Part shown: piece by piece, positions 48,508-60,884 of the stretch | Layout: the number at the start of each line of letters is the position of its first letter | Position numbering within the stretch: position 1 is the stretch's first letter | Assembly (NCBI RefSeq): GCF_032884065.1 | Contig: NC_088871.1 | Coordinates: 15,236,374 to 15,300,373 of the forward strand | From: Artemia franciscana | Lineage: Eukaryota; Arthropoda; Branchiopoda; Anostraca; Artemiidae | DNA length: 64,000 bases | Direction of reading: 5' to 3' | Notes under the pieces: generated by a model | The model's input: only the letters and a program-made list of their open reading frames with translations | Databases searched by the model: none | Told to the model about the DNA's origin: nothing | Translations under genes and position numbers: made by a program

Positions 48508-48751
48508 GTAGGTTAATAGCGTATTAGTTTCTTTTTGACTATACGTTTATTAATTATGTAGCCGTTAATTCGAATTATTTCTGATCTCTATATTTTTAAA
48601 ATTTAGCCTTTCATAGTTATCTTTTTTTTTTTTTTTTTTTTTTTTTACTAAACTAACTAACCAAAACTGTCGTCAAACGTTACCTTATGTAAAACGTTTC
48701 TTCAAACGTTTTCAAACTTTTTTAAGAGGTATGGGGTCATTTCTTTCATAA
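48508..48751. other. Intron start with a T run
   Basis: Intronic sequence after the exon 2 donor. It contains a T run of over 20 bases (48623-48647) and short repeats of AAACGTTTTC type. Confidence 0.4.
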
Positions 48752-50504
48752 AATTAAATAAAAAAACAAGTTTTTTTAAATGAAAGTAAGGAGCGACATT
48801 AAAACTTAAAACGAACAGAAATTACTCCGTATATGAAAGGGGCTTTTCCTCCTCGACACCCCGCTCCTTACGCTAAAGTTTTTTATTGTTTTAAAAAGTA
48901 GAGTTGCGAGAAAGAATCAAACTTTAGCGCAAGGAGCGGGGTGTCGAGGAGGAAAAGCCCCTTTCATATACAGAGTAATTTCTGTTCGTTTTAAGTTTTA
49001 ATGTCGCTCCTTACTTTCATTTAAAAAAACTTGTTTTTTTATTTAATTTCTGAAAGTTTTTGAATTAATGCATGTCTGATTTTGGCTCTCCGTACATAAA
49101 TTATAAAAAAGAAATTTTTATATTAATTGTTTTTTTGGCTAAATGGCTTTCTCTTAGTTTTGATCAACCGATTTTGAGAAATAAGGGGTGGGGAAGGAGG
49201 TCTAGTTGCCCTCCAGTTTTTCGGTTACTTAAAAAGGCAACTAGATCTTTTATTTTTAACGAACGTTTTTATTAGTAAAAAAAATACGTAACTTAAGAAT
49301 TAACTTACGTAACAAACTTTTATATTCTTATATTTTTGATTATATATATGAGGGGGTTGGTCCCCTCGTTAATACCTCGCTCTTCACACTAAATCTTGTT
49401 TTATCCCAATTCTTTAAGAATGACCCCTGAATCAGAAAGGCCGTAGAATAAATAGTTGAAATTATTAAAAAAAAATTTAGCATAAAGAGCGAAGTATTTA
49501 TCTCCTCCTAAATACCTCGCTCTTTATGCTAGAGTATTTTCAGAACCCCTCATATGCGTAATAATCTCTGTTCGTTTTAAGTTTTAATGCTTCTCCTTAC
49601 TTTCAATTGAAAAAACTTTTTCATGTTTACATTTTCATTGTTTTTTTTTTTATAGTAATGCTAGAAAGTCCTGCGCCCTTTTCATTGAATTTCTCTTCCC
49701 CCATGAAATATTCCTCCAAGGAAAGATCCTCCCATATAGCCTCCTCCACTGAACCCCACACGCAAACCAAAAAAATCCCCCTGATAACGTCGGTACACTT
49801 CCCAGTAACCATTACTGTATGTAAACATTGGTCAAAGTTTGTAACTTGCAGCCCCTCCCCCAGGGACTGTGGGGGGTAAGTCATCCCCAAAGACATAGTT
49901 ATTATGGTTTTCGACTATGCGGAACAAAATGGCTATCTCAAAATTTTGATCCGTTGACTTTGGGGAAAAAATGAGCGTGGGAGGGGGCCTAGGTGCCCTC
50001 CGATTTTTTTGGTCACTTAAAAAGGGCACTAGAACTTTTCATTTCCGTTAGAATGAGCCCTTTTGCAACACTCTAGGACCACTTGGTCGATACGATGACC
50101 CCTGGGAAAAAGAAAAAAAAAAAACAACAAAAAAACAAATAAACACGCACCCGTGATTTGTCTTCTGGCAAAAAATACGAAATTCCACATTTTTGTAGAT
50201 TGGACCTTGAAATTTTTTCTGTAGGGTTCTCTGATACGCTGAATGCGATGGTGTAATTTTCGTTAAGATCCTATGACTTTTAGGGGGTGTTACCCCCTAT
50301 TTTCCAAAATAAGGCAAATTTTCTCAGGCTCGTAACTTTTGATGACAAAGACTAAATTTGATGAAACTTATATATTTAAAATCAGCATAAAAATCCGATT
50401 CTTTTGATATATCTTTTAGCATCGAAATTCCGTATTTTAGAGTTTCGTTTACTATTGAGCCGGGTCGCTCCTTACTACAGTTCGTTACCACGAACTATTT
50501 GATA
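48752..50504 (-). mobile_element. Fold-back element, copy D
   Basis: Same orientation as C. It opens with AAATTAAATAAAAAAACAAG and the terminal palindrome (to about 49048), whose arms are nearly perfect (CTCCTCGACACCCCGCTCC and its complement). The inner palindrome lies at about 49360-49620. The far end has GAGCCGGGTCGCTCCTTACT and hairpin CAGTTCGTTACCACGAACTA (50478-50497), then TTTGATAAC. It sits 244 bp downstream of exon 2. Confidence 0.85.
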
Positions 50505-52156
50505 ACTAGAAGATATTATGGGAAAGATTTGATTAGCAAAAGAAAATTATTTCATGACAGTGGATGTGCTTATCCACCCCCCTTCTCTTCTTTCAAAGTT
50601 TAGTGAAATATACAGGCTCTTCTGGAAAACAACTTTTATTTCTTTTCAATGATATTTTCTTTTAAATTAGCATTGAATTATATAATACATTTCAGCTAAA
50701 TCTTGGAATTGCTACTTTTAATAGTCATTTCGATTTTTGTCAAAAGAAGAAGCCTACATGAAGACACAGTTTTTCATTGCGTAGGTGGGATTTTCGGCCG
50801 CTGGAGCGAAATTCGACTTATTTAGAGCGTAGCTTACCTATTGGCAACTTTTTTTGACTGTTGACTATTGGCAAATTAACAGTTATAAAGTTAATTTGTG
50901 ATTAATTAAACTATGATATATTGTATAAAATCAATGATATGAAATTAATTATAGTTAACAAAATTAACTTTTGGCCAATTTTTCATTTTTGAAGCGTAAT
51001 AGAAAACGAACCAAATTCAGAATAAAATTCGGATTCGACTCGTTTCTGAGCATAGCTGTTTTCTTTCATGTATATACTACTGACGTCTATCGAATTGGTT
51101 TATAGTTAAAGCAATTAAAATGTACCCTGTATAATTAATTGTAATTAGTAATTTAACCTTTGGTAAATTTTTAGCCCGGATGCAAGTATAAAATCAAAGT
51201 GAATACTCGCCTGTAGGAAAACACTTTTTCAGGCAGTGGACGCGAACTTATGCGGCCGAACAAAAATTCGGCTCGTTTTAGGATATGGCTTACCTCTTGG
51301 CAGCTTGAGATCCACCAGAAATTTCCAAATAAAATCGAAAACTAGAGGCTATAGAATACTGATGGAGAATTTATCGACACGTGCGTTAATTTCGTAGAAC
51401 AATCGGATTTGGACGTACATAAATGAAACGAAATCTAGTTGTACAAATTTTTACTTCACTCAATTAATTATCTTAAATGTTTCAAGTATTTGATTAGTTA
51501 TATTGACTAAAAAAAGCTAAATTGGTTACTAACCCTTTATCCTTTAAACAATAAAGGGGTTACTTACCCTTTTGACCATATTTGAAAAACCCGCGAGCCA
51601 AAAGAGCATGAGGATCAAGAGGTGGTACCAGCATAGATTAAACAAATAAATATTAATCGTTTTTTTTAATAAACAGTATTTTGCCTGCTGCGTCAGTTAA
51701 TTTGTTTATCGATGGTTAGGACTTCAAGTAAGCTTTTTATGTCCCTCTAGGCTTGAATGCCAAATAGAGGCAAGGGCTACCTGTAAAAAATTAAGAGCAT
51801 GGAAGCATTTCGTTAGTAATCACTAGTTCGCAAAAATTAAGTTTCCCCCCCCTAGTTTAGTGATTTATATTTGTAATTGTTTGTAATTAGTTTATCATGT
51901 TAAATACAAGTAAACAAAAGTTGCTGTTGTTGCAAAAATATTTACTTACTGATAAAGTTTTTGTTCAAGTTTTTTTTCTCGTTTAAAAAGGGGAAGGGCT
52001 AAGCTGGATTCCTTACCAAACTATATGAATGACACTGGACACTTCAAGTTTTCTTTTTGGAATTTACTTATCAGTATTTATTTTACGTTAGAAAGTAATG
52101 CATACTTGAATTGGATTTTTATTAAAACTGCTATCGTATCTTGTTATGGGAGAGTA
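50505..52156. other. Non-coding stretch
   Basis: AT-rich with many TTAATT/AATTAA motifs (50850-51180). No coding frame or known repeat was seen. Confidence 0.4.
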
Positions 52157-53810
52157 ATTTTTATGGCACTTGGTATTAACCAAAGGACATATAGCAATCG
52201 CAAATTCTGTCGCTAAATATAAATTAATAAATTCTGTCTCTCTGTCTGTCGGTCCCGGTTTTGCTACTTTAGGCACTTCCAGGTAAGATAGGACGACGAA
52301 ATTTGGCAGGTGTATCAGGGACCGGACCAGATTAAATTAGAAATAGTCTTTTTCCCGATTTGTCCACCTGGGGGGAGTGGGGGGCTGGTTAATTCGGAAA
52401 AATAGAAAAAATGAAGTATTTTTAACTTACGAATGGTTGATCAGATCTTAATGAAATTTGATGTTTGGAAAGATATCGTGTCTCAGAGCTGCTATTTTAA
52501 ATCCCGACTGGATCTGCTGACATTGGGGGTGGGCGTAGTTGGGAGGGGACAACCTAAAATCTTGAAAAACACTTAGAGTGGAGGGATGGGGATGAAATTT
52601 GGTGGGAAAAATAAGCACAAGTCCTACATGATTGACATAACCGGAACGGATCCGCTCTCTTTGGGGTAGTTGGGGGGGGGGGGTTAATTCTGAAAAAGTA
52701 TAAAAAATGAGGTATTTTTAACTTACGAACGGGTGATCGGATCTCAATGAAATTTGATATTTAGAAGGATATCGTGTCTTAAAACTATTATTTTAAACTC
52801 CGACCGGATCTGGTGCCATTGGGGGGAGTTGGGGGGGCTAAAATCATGGAAAACGATTAGAGTAAAGGGATTGCGATGAAACTTGGTGGGAAAAATAAGC
52901 AGAAGTCTTAGATACATGATTGATACAATTGGAACGGATCCGCTCTATTTGGGAGAATTGGGGAGGGGGAGGGTTAATTCTGAAAAATTAGAAAAAAATG
53001 ACGTATTTTTAACTACGAAGGAGTGATCGGATCTTCATGAAACCTCATATTTAGAAGGATCTCGTAACTCAGATCTCTTATTTTAAATCTCAACCGGATC
53101 CAGCGTCATTGGGGGGGGGGGGAATCTTAGAAAATACTTAAAGCGGACAGATCAGGTTGAAACTGGATGGGAAGAATAAAATCAAGTTTAAGGTACGTGA
53201 GTGACATAACCGGGCCGGATCCGTTCTCTTTGGGGGAGCTGGGGGTTGTTAATTTGGAAAAATTAGAAAAATTGAGCTATTTTAACTTAAGAACGGGTGA
53301 CCGGATCTTAATGAAATTTGATATTTAGAAGGAACTCATGTCTTAGAGCTCTTATTTCAAATCCCGACAAGATCTGTTGACACTGGGGGGGGGGGAGCTG
53401 GTGGGGGAAACCAGAAATCTTGAAAAATGCTTATAAATGTCGTAGATACGTGACTGACGTAACCGGACTGGATTCGCTCTCTTTGGGGGAGTTAAGTGGT
53501 GGGGTTCAGTGCTTTGGCGAGTTTGGTGCTTCTGGACGTGCTAGGACGATGAAAATTGATAGGCGTGCCAGGGAGTTGTACAAATTGACTTGATAAAGCG
53601 TTTTCCCCGATTCGAACATCTGGGGGCTGAAGGGAGAGGAAAAATTAGAAAAAATGAGATATTTATTACTTACGAGTGGGTGATCGGATCTAAATGAATG
53701 ATGATATTTAGAAGGACCTTGTGACTCAGAGCTCTTATTTTAAATCCCGAGCTCTTCGCTCTTGGCTCTTCTTGCCTCGTCACAAGTCCCATATGAGCTC
53801 TTAGCTCCTG
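52157..53810 (+). mobile_element. G-run tandem-unit element, copy 2
   Basis: It starts TTTTTATGGCACTTGGTATT like copy 1 (the hairpin's right arm is mutated) and keeps a (TCTG)n-like stretch, then GGTCCCGGTTTTGCTACTTT. Five units have anchors at 52439, 52735, 53025, 53299 and 53683. It ends CACAAGTCCCATATGAGCTC. Confidence 0.8.
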
Positions 53811-54399
53811 TTTTTCAGGCAAGCGAACCAATGCTGCTAAATTAATTTCATGTTTGTTTCAAAGGAGCGATTAAGATTGCATTAATATATCCCACGGTCT
53901 AATGATTACATAGAAAGAGCCATATATCTGCAAATAATGGGGATATCGGGGTTACGATACCATCATCCTCCGAGATAGATACCAAGGTCCCCTTTTCTGT
54001 TAAATTAGATGCTTTTGATAAAAAAGTTCTGTTTTTCGAGACCCCCCTCGTCCTCTCACAAAATTGAAATACAGTGATACTTCTCTATAAGCAAGGCCTG
54101 TTTTTTTTTGCCATCGAAGATGTTTTGTTGATCAGATGAGCTTCTAAGCAGTTGTAGAAATAAATATTATGTTTTGCAATGGGATCAATCTCGTCAAGAT
54201 CTAGCGCAAGGTACGAAAGTAACATACGTATTTTTTTTTGGGTGGGGAGATTTACACTTTAATTAGAAGGAATAAGAAAAAAAACAAATAGAAGAAGCAA
54301 AATTCTTCTCTATTTAAGATTACATATTTTCACAAACAAAACGAAAATCAGACAACAAATGTAAAATACTGCTCCCCAAAATGGCTCCATCGCCTGTAA

Positions 54400-54670
54400 A
54401 CATGGCTGTGGAGTCGGGTTATAAGTTATATCCTACTCAAACTCCAAATATTGTGAATATACTGACTCCAACTTCGACTCCATTCAGCAAAAAATTACTA
54501 AAACTCCGACTGCGACTCCATAGCCCTGTTTTAAAGCTCCTTTTTAACTAGATGTTTAAAGTAATAACGGACCCCGACTCCAACTCCAGACATGTTCAAC
54601 GTACCGACTCCATTCACCAAAAAAGTACTAAAACTTCGACTTCACGACTCCGACTCCACAGCCCTGCCTG
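54400..54670 (-). repeat. GGAGTC-rich repeat, two units
   Basis: Two related units (54400-54535 and 54540-54668) each carry clusters of GACTCC-type hexamers, AAAATTACTAAAACT or AAAGTACTAAAACT, and end CTCCATAGCCCTG or CTCCACAGCCCTG. A fragment of the same hexamer pattern lies at 47112-47130. Confidence 0.65.
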
Positions 54671-56053
54671 TAAATGGTGGGGTAAGGTGTAAATACTGTT
54701 TAAACACTAAGGAATACGAAGAAAAAGAGGTAGAGAGGGAGTGGGAAAGGTTTTTGTGATTTACGAAAAGCTATTCTAATCGCTCTATAAAATTTGGACC
54801 GGCTCCAAAAGAAACGAAGCAATTATGATAATTAATGATAGAAAAAAAGTTATTATAATAATAAAAAATCATTCAGGTAGGCCTACCTAATAAAAACAGT
54901 TTTTTGAAGGTTTCGAACGAGTGGCATTATTTAGCAGAATCAGGAAGGGAAATTCATATAACAGGATTCGCAACTAAGATATTAAAATCTAGATTATTAA
55001 ATTTATTTTATTTAGACTATTAAATTTATTTTTATTTTATTTTATATTATTTTATTTATTTATTTTATTTAGATTATTTTATTTAGATATTAAAATCCTA
55101 CAGATCTTGAAGAGTTGATGCCTGAAATTCCTCGTTAATATGCCATTGTTTTTTTTTCAATTTTTCTTCGGAAACATCTGCCTTTTCTGGGTAAGGGTTT
55201 CTTCCAATTCTCAGTTTGTTCAGGCATGGGGATGTCTTTTCAAAAGATAATATAAGAAGTTATAATAGTTTTCTAAGGAAAATAAGGGTCTCAAGACATA
55301 CCATGTGCCTTGCTCCATCCCCTAAGTAATTCACCCCATTCTATAGATATTTCTATAGATATTCTATATCTACTCTATATCATTCTATAGATAGATAGTC
55401 CCATTCTATAGATATTTACAACTCTTACGAATAAAAAAAAATCTACAATTTGAAAAAAGGAGAATAAGTCCCTGAAACAAATAAGTTAACTTTTCTGTGA
55501 AATATAGTTCTTTTTAAAAATATTTATTATTCCAAAGTTCCAATTCTTTGGGCAGAAAGAATCAAAATTCTCCCCCAGTTCTAGACTACATAAGATTAAT
55601 CCATTTTGTATTTGCTTTCTAATTCATTGATAATTTTTTTTTTGATTTTAGTTCCTAGTACTTTTGTGAAATAATAGTAATTTCTCCCGGTACTTCAGAA
55701 ATAATTTGCGGCAACGTTTCCCGCTTCTGGTCTCTTAATGACCAAAAAATTCAGTAAAAAATTATTTTATTTTCAGAAAAAATAGGAAAATAACATACTT
55801 TTCTGGTTTTGTCTGATATTTTTTTTTCTTCAAATTTAAACTTAAAATGGATATTGTATTTTCGTGGGAGAAGTTAGGTGACATGTTTCTGTTATTTTAA
55901 GATTGATTGGGACTAATGATTGGGTTCAACTTCAACTTTTTCTTTATTCAACTTAAAAAAATACAAAAACAATATTATGTCCCAAATTAATTATTAATTG
56001 AACTAATTAATTATTTAAAAAGAAACAATTTGTATTCAAGGAAAGTGATTATT
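54671..56053. other. AT-rich non-coding stretch with microsatellites
   Basis: TTTATTTTATTT-type runs (55000-55090) and a TCTATAGATAT/TCTATATC repeat (55340-55412). No coding frame. Confidence 0.45.
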
Positions 56054-56206
56054 ATGAAATTTGGTGGGATTGACTCCAAAGACTACGTATTCGAGGTAGA
56101 GTCAGTCAGGCTGAGGCAGAACCCACTTCCTTTCCATCCTAAGACTAAACCTTACAAAAAGCTGTTAATTATAAATTCTTTTAAAATAGGGCTTTGTTCA
56201 AACTAA
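56054..56206 (+). CDS. Small orphan open frame (50 codons)
   Basis: ATG at 56054 to TAA at 56204 reads a balanced peptide starting MKFGGIDSKDYVFEVESVRL. Part of it (EVESVRLR, later PKTKPYKK) loosely echoes EVGSVRLR and PKTPSFLKYKYRK of exon 1. Length and resemblance are too weak to call a gene; it could be an alternative exon, an eroded duplicate or chance. Confidence 0.2.
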   Translation: MKFGGIDSKDYVFEVESVRLRQNPLPFHPKTKPYKKLLIINSFKIGLCSN

Positions 56207-56491
56207 AATGGCGCTTCTATTGTATTTCATTTTATTATGATAATTTATCTTTCCCTTAAATTTTATGACTATAGAATTATAAATGCTATTTCATGGCGAG
56301 ACATGTGAAGTCTCATAAGTTTATTTTTTAATAGTCGAATTAATTATTCATTTTTGGAATAATATGAAGAGATTAATTCTAAAAAATGTGTCATCTACAG
56401 TCCTTTACAGGCTTCTAATCAATAATTTGTCCTTTACCTTGTATCACTTTTCCAGTGATTTTACTAATGTAGGAAGAAGTAGAATACAATA

Positions 56492-57023
56492 ATGGTGTTT
56501 GTGCCGAATAATAATGACGGTGATACTTTGAGAACTGAATCTTCAAACAGCTTCCGATATTTTACTGAGGATGACATAAAGAATGGTGTGGCAGCATGTG
56601 ATGTACATTCTCTTCTAAGTGCATATTCAACGGCGTCTGAATTTGAGACAGAATTTATACCTTTGCCGCAGAGTAATTTATCAATGAGCCAGCAGAAGGA
56701 TAGAATCTCAGAAGCGCAGGTAAATGCATGGAAATCTGTCGTGAAAGAGCTGGCAAAAAGATTTACGTCTCCCAAGAAGTGGAAGAGCTCTGGGGATTTG
56801 ATGTCTCCCAGTCCTTCACCAGATATTTTCCAATGGGTAACGGACCAAGGCTCCTATTTTATTGAAGTTCCATCAGTGGTATCTGATCCCTTAGAGTCAT
56901 ATCAGTATGCTACAATCCGGAGAAGAAATGGGAGATCTGTATTAATTGCCAATCGCGAGCTGTTGAGAAGGGAAGCACCAACGTGGACGACATTCAAAGG
57001 CAATGCTGAGGGTGCATTAGAAG
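56492..57023 (+). CDS. Long coding exon, protein not recognised
   Basis: An open frame of 258 codons in AT-rich DNA. The first 177 codons (to a donor GAAG|GTGAGG at 57023/57024) have ordinary amino-acid use; the rest is Cys/Phe/Leu-rich like translated intron, so I end the exon at 57023 in phase 1. An in-frame TAG at 56480 means it begins after that base: either translation starts at ATG 56492, or an acceptor lies inside (CCTTTGCCGCAG near 56673 is the best, phase 0). Visible parts: an acidic N-terminus (YFTEDDIKNGVAACDVHSL), a basic segment (VVKELAKRFTSPKKWKS), a Ser/Pro stretch (SPSPSPDIFQWV) and RRRNGRSVLIANRELLRRE. There is no known domain. It lies 8 kb after exon 2 on the same strand, yet no good acceptor gives the phase 1 join, so it may be a first exon of an alternative transcript or another gene. 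Confidence 0.6.
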
Positions 57024-59737
57024 GTGAGGTTGCGTGTTGCGACTGGTCTTGGTGTTGTTTTGTGTCGGGATTTATGTGCTTTTTCGGTCTAATGGGATCT
57101 GAACCTCATCTTGTTTTAAGAGCTTGCTTATTGTCCTTCAGTGACTTAAAAAGGGCTAAATATTTCACGTTTGAGGTAACTCTTCGAAGACTTATTTTAA
57201 TCCATTTGCTTTTCATGTCCCCTGATCTTTTTTTTGTTGCACAAGTTCTACTGCGGACGCCATTTTAAGCCTTCCAATAACGTCAAGTCATGCGCCATTA
57301 GGGATAGGATTCCAGTTCTAAATCACGGCCCTAGTCGCTCCAATACTTGAAATATTTTTCAAAACCTTCAACCGTTTCTTGGATATTGGGAGGGCCAAGA
57401 CCTGCCTTCTCAGTTCCCAGTTTCTTTCAAAGGTGGAACTGGTTAGCTGATCACCTCAAACCAGGTCTTATGTTGCCAAATGGTTAAGTTAGAGTTATTT
57501 TGAATGTTTTCGTTATGCAAGGCTGTATCTAGTGGGAGCAGTGGATTTGGATCCCCCCCCCCCCTAAATTTTTGTTCGACTCGAACAATATAACAAAAAT
57601 TCATATAAACGAATTTTGGTCCTTTTTAATTTTTTTTTTGTAAACCCCTCCCTGAAAAATATGTTCACTCCGATAAAAAATTCTTGCTACATCCTTGCAG
57701 TTATGGAGTTTGTGTGAAAAGGTAATTGATCATATTGTGAAGTTTGCTGTCGGGATTTTCAGTCTTTAGAAGAAGGTACAAGCACAGAACTTCTCTTTTT
57801 TGAGGGGGTGTGTGTAAAATGATAAAATGGAAGAATTATATTTTAAACTATGGAATCATAGTAAATAACTGCTAATTCTATACCTGCTTGTTTTGAAGGG
57901 CCTACCTGTCCTAGAAAATTTTATAATTTCTGCTTGTTTATCATAAACATAACTAAGTCAAATTTTAAGCTTATTTGAAATGTAGATTGTTTAAAAACAC
58001 AATAAGTAAGGATTTGCAATATCTCAAGGGCTTGTGGACGTAATACTTTATCGATTTTTGACTTACAAGTTATTGTATTTGTTGATATTATATTTTTTAA
58101 TGCTGAAATGACATGTAATTTAATCATTGTGGTAATAATAGTATCAACAATAATTTATGTGTTCCCTCTATACATACAAGAAAAAAAACAATGCAAAATT
58201 GAGGAATAAATTAGAGAATAAAAGAGAAAAAACTTGTCGTAAAAAAACAACAACAGATATACACAAATATGCGGATATACCCAATATAGAGAATATTGTC
58301 TTGGCACCAGTTACTATAAATAAAACCTAAACTCATATTTATTCACACTAATTACATTAGCTTATAATATAATGTATTTACACCATGGCTTATGTTCTAG
58401 TTATTTCTAAGATGCATTATAAAAGAAACAAGGACATACAAATAAATGTGGAATTATTAGTAGCGTTTTCCTGTATCGACCTTGTGGGTTCTGAATCGTA
58501 TTAATGATTAATTAATTGAACTGATTTCTAAAAGACATCCTGCCAATTTTGAAGATTTGTTGTATGATAATTTATAGCTTATTTCTGTGGCAATCGAATT
58601 CCTAAATATAAATTTCCAACGAGGAAACCTGAGCACACATAAGAATTTTGAATGCTGTGCCAAAACATTGGTGGTTTGATATCTGATACTATCGGATTGT
58701 GTATCTACTATGAAAAAAGAAAGTGGTTTTGTTTAATGTTTTATGCTTTTCATAGCAGAGTTGAGCCTAACTGCGTAGAAATGTAACTGTCTCACTGAGG
58801 TGTAGGATATTTTTCTTCTCTACTATATCTTGCAACTCTTGAATCTAATTTAGAGCTGTCAGAAGAGCTACTACTGGCAAAGAAAGACAAGGGTGGTAGT
58901 CCTTAAAATTGGGAATATAGTTTTAACTGAAAGATTTGGGATCTAAAATGTTATTTCCTCTACTTAACTGATTAAAAATTGGTTTGTCTGACGTTAGGAT
59001 CTACGTAAAAACATTTAAAGGCAATAATTGAATGGCAATATTTGAGTAAACATTTTTTGTCTAAATTTGATAAAAAGGAAAATGCACGGGGAATAGCAAT
59101 CGCCAAAATAGACTGCAACAAGGTTGTCAAGAGCCAAAACTATCCTTCAGAGACAAATATCTTCAGCCACCCCTTTCCCAGACCCCATACCTTTCTTTCT
59201 TTTCCAATTCGGTGCTAGTGTTAATGAATTTGAGTGGTCATAGCCGAAACTACCATTACCCTGGTTCTCTGCTGCAATTAGACTCGAGTTGCCTATTATA
59301 TCATAAGTTTTCTCAAGAGTCTGACATCAGACACGAGTTGATTTTTAGTTTCTGTTCCATGCAACAATAGGCTGCCTGCGCCCTTTATAAAATGTATATA
59401 GCCTTATTTTAGTACGTGTTTTGAATACTGAAACTTTACATCTATCATTCAGACAGACATGTGACAGTTATCCTTAGGTTGACTATCTGTGATGAAAAAT
59501 AAGATTTTTTTTTGTTCTGTTGGAGTCTGAGCGCATAAAAACCTGTTGACAGGTGAAAACAACTTGTTCTATATACCGGACAGTGTCAAAATTGTTTCGT
59601 AACTTCTCTACGAGAATTCAAGGAATCGAGCTGAGTGAGAAGAGAAGGAGGATTCCTCTCAGAACGTAGAAAGCGTAGACGTTTCTATAGCCGTGGACAA
59701 CCCCTGACTCTGGTCTTAGTTTTATGGCTATACTTTT
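57024..59737. other. Non-coding stretch after exon 3
   Basis: AT-rich, without a convincing frame. A C run (57555-57565) follows GGCTGTATCTAGTGGGAGC, possibly the end of a small dispersed repeat. Confidence 0.4.
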
Positions 59738-60000
59738 ACTACTACTACTACTACTAACATCTTAGTGTAGCACCAAGGTCCCTGAGACCAACACAGCTGC
59801 GATAACTCTTCCCCTGTCCCAATCTATTTAAAGTTTTACTCTTTAACTACTCTCAGGAAGCCTTAATTTCCTTTAATGGCTTCCTTATGACGTTTCTCAA
59901 CCCACTCAGGGGCGACCTTTTTTTCGTTTGACCTCGAATTGTTGGCCAAACATTATAATCGGTGGCAATTTAACGTTCATCATTCGTTAAAAAGCGATTT
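59738..60000 (-). mobile_element. LINE 3' end with a (TAG)n tail
   Basis: On the minus strand the block ends ...GCTGTGTTGGTCTCAGGGACC, then TTGGTGCTACACTAAGATG and a tail of about six TAG triplets (59738-59758 as ACT on the plus strand). A short trinucleotide tail after a unique 3' region is typical of RTE-like and similar LINEs. No intact frame remains. Confidence 0.45.
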
Positions 60001-60880
60001 ACCCTTTTCAAGTTTGCGTTCAATATAGCCTTAGCCTGTAGAATCGAATCACATTTGCACAGTTCACTTTTTTTTTATATTCGTTCAGTCAAATGAGTTC
60101 CTTAGATTATCCTTAGGCAATCTGTGTGCAAAACTATCTGTTGCGCATTTTCCTGTCAGAATCATATCCTGTGACTGTTTCATTTTGAATTGTATAAAAT
60201 GCTTGCTTCATAGCCAAACGGACTACTGTTTGTTATTCGGACTACCATTTCTTATCTCTATTTTTTAATGTTTATTTCATCTGTTACTCACACGTCCTCT
60301 GATGCTTCTGTTATTATAGTAAAAAAATAGTTTCAAAACATCCCCCCCCCCCGAAAAATTTTAACTATATTTGCCGATATCTAGGGAAGGTAAATTGTAT
60401 GGGAAAATGTCACGATTTTAAAAGAATGATGCACCCTCTTCTTCTACATGCATGCCTGGGTCAGGTTCACTCCTACATGTTTTGCTGTCCTTTGTGTGTT
60501 TTTTGTTTGAATCGGTTTTACTTCTTTCGTCTTTTTCTTACTCAAGCGAAGCCGCCTGTTTTCATACTACCGGGTTTCCGCTGGCTCGTTTACAACTCAT
60601 GCGGTAAAATACTGAGTTTCTCCTGCAGTGCTTTGAATTGTTGGTGTATTTAAATACTTTTAATATTATTCTGTTAAATTTCTTGTGTTTTTCTATAATA
60701 TCTGCTTTGACAGGTAGGCTCAGTCTATTTCTACTGCTTTTAGTCTAGCTGCATTGCTTGTTAAGACAATTTTGGAGTACAGAACAGGCAGATCTAAGAA
60801 CCTTTGATTTTTTCCAAGTATGAACACTCCCCCTCCTCCTTAAAAATTCCGTTTAAATTGCAGAACTGCGGGTTTGTCGC
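60001..60880. other. Non-coding stretch
   Basis: The frame at 60399-60653 is Cys/Phe-rich, without motifs, and is not supported as a gene. A C run lies at 60342-60351. Confidence 0.35.
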
Positions 60881-60884
60881 AAAG

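Noticed and set aside
49607-50029. Frames of 65-90 codons on both strands in fold-back copy D, with equivalents in A, B and C
   Set aside because: The same frames appear with different breaks in each copy and on both strands. They are repeat shadows.
56483-56673. Joining exon 2 (48507) to the exon at 56492
   Set aside because: Exon 2 ends in phase 1. Acceptors with a pyrimidine tract here give phase 0 or an early stop, and the phase 1 sites (GTGTGGCAG, GAGACAG, AATCTCAG) have poor tracts.
57024-57268. C-terminal 81 codons of the 258-codon frame at 56492
   Set aside because: The composition changes sharply right after a good donor (GAAG|GTGAGG), so this is most likely intron read-through.
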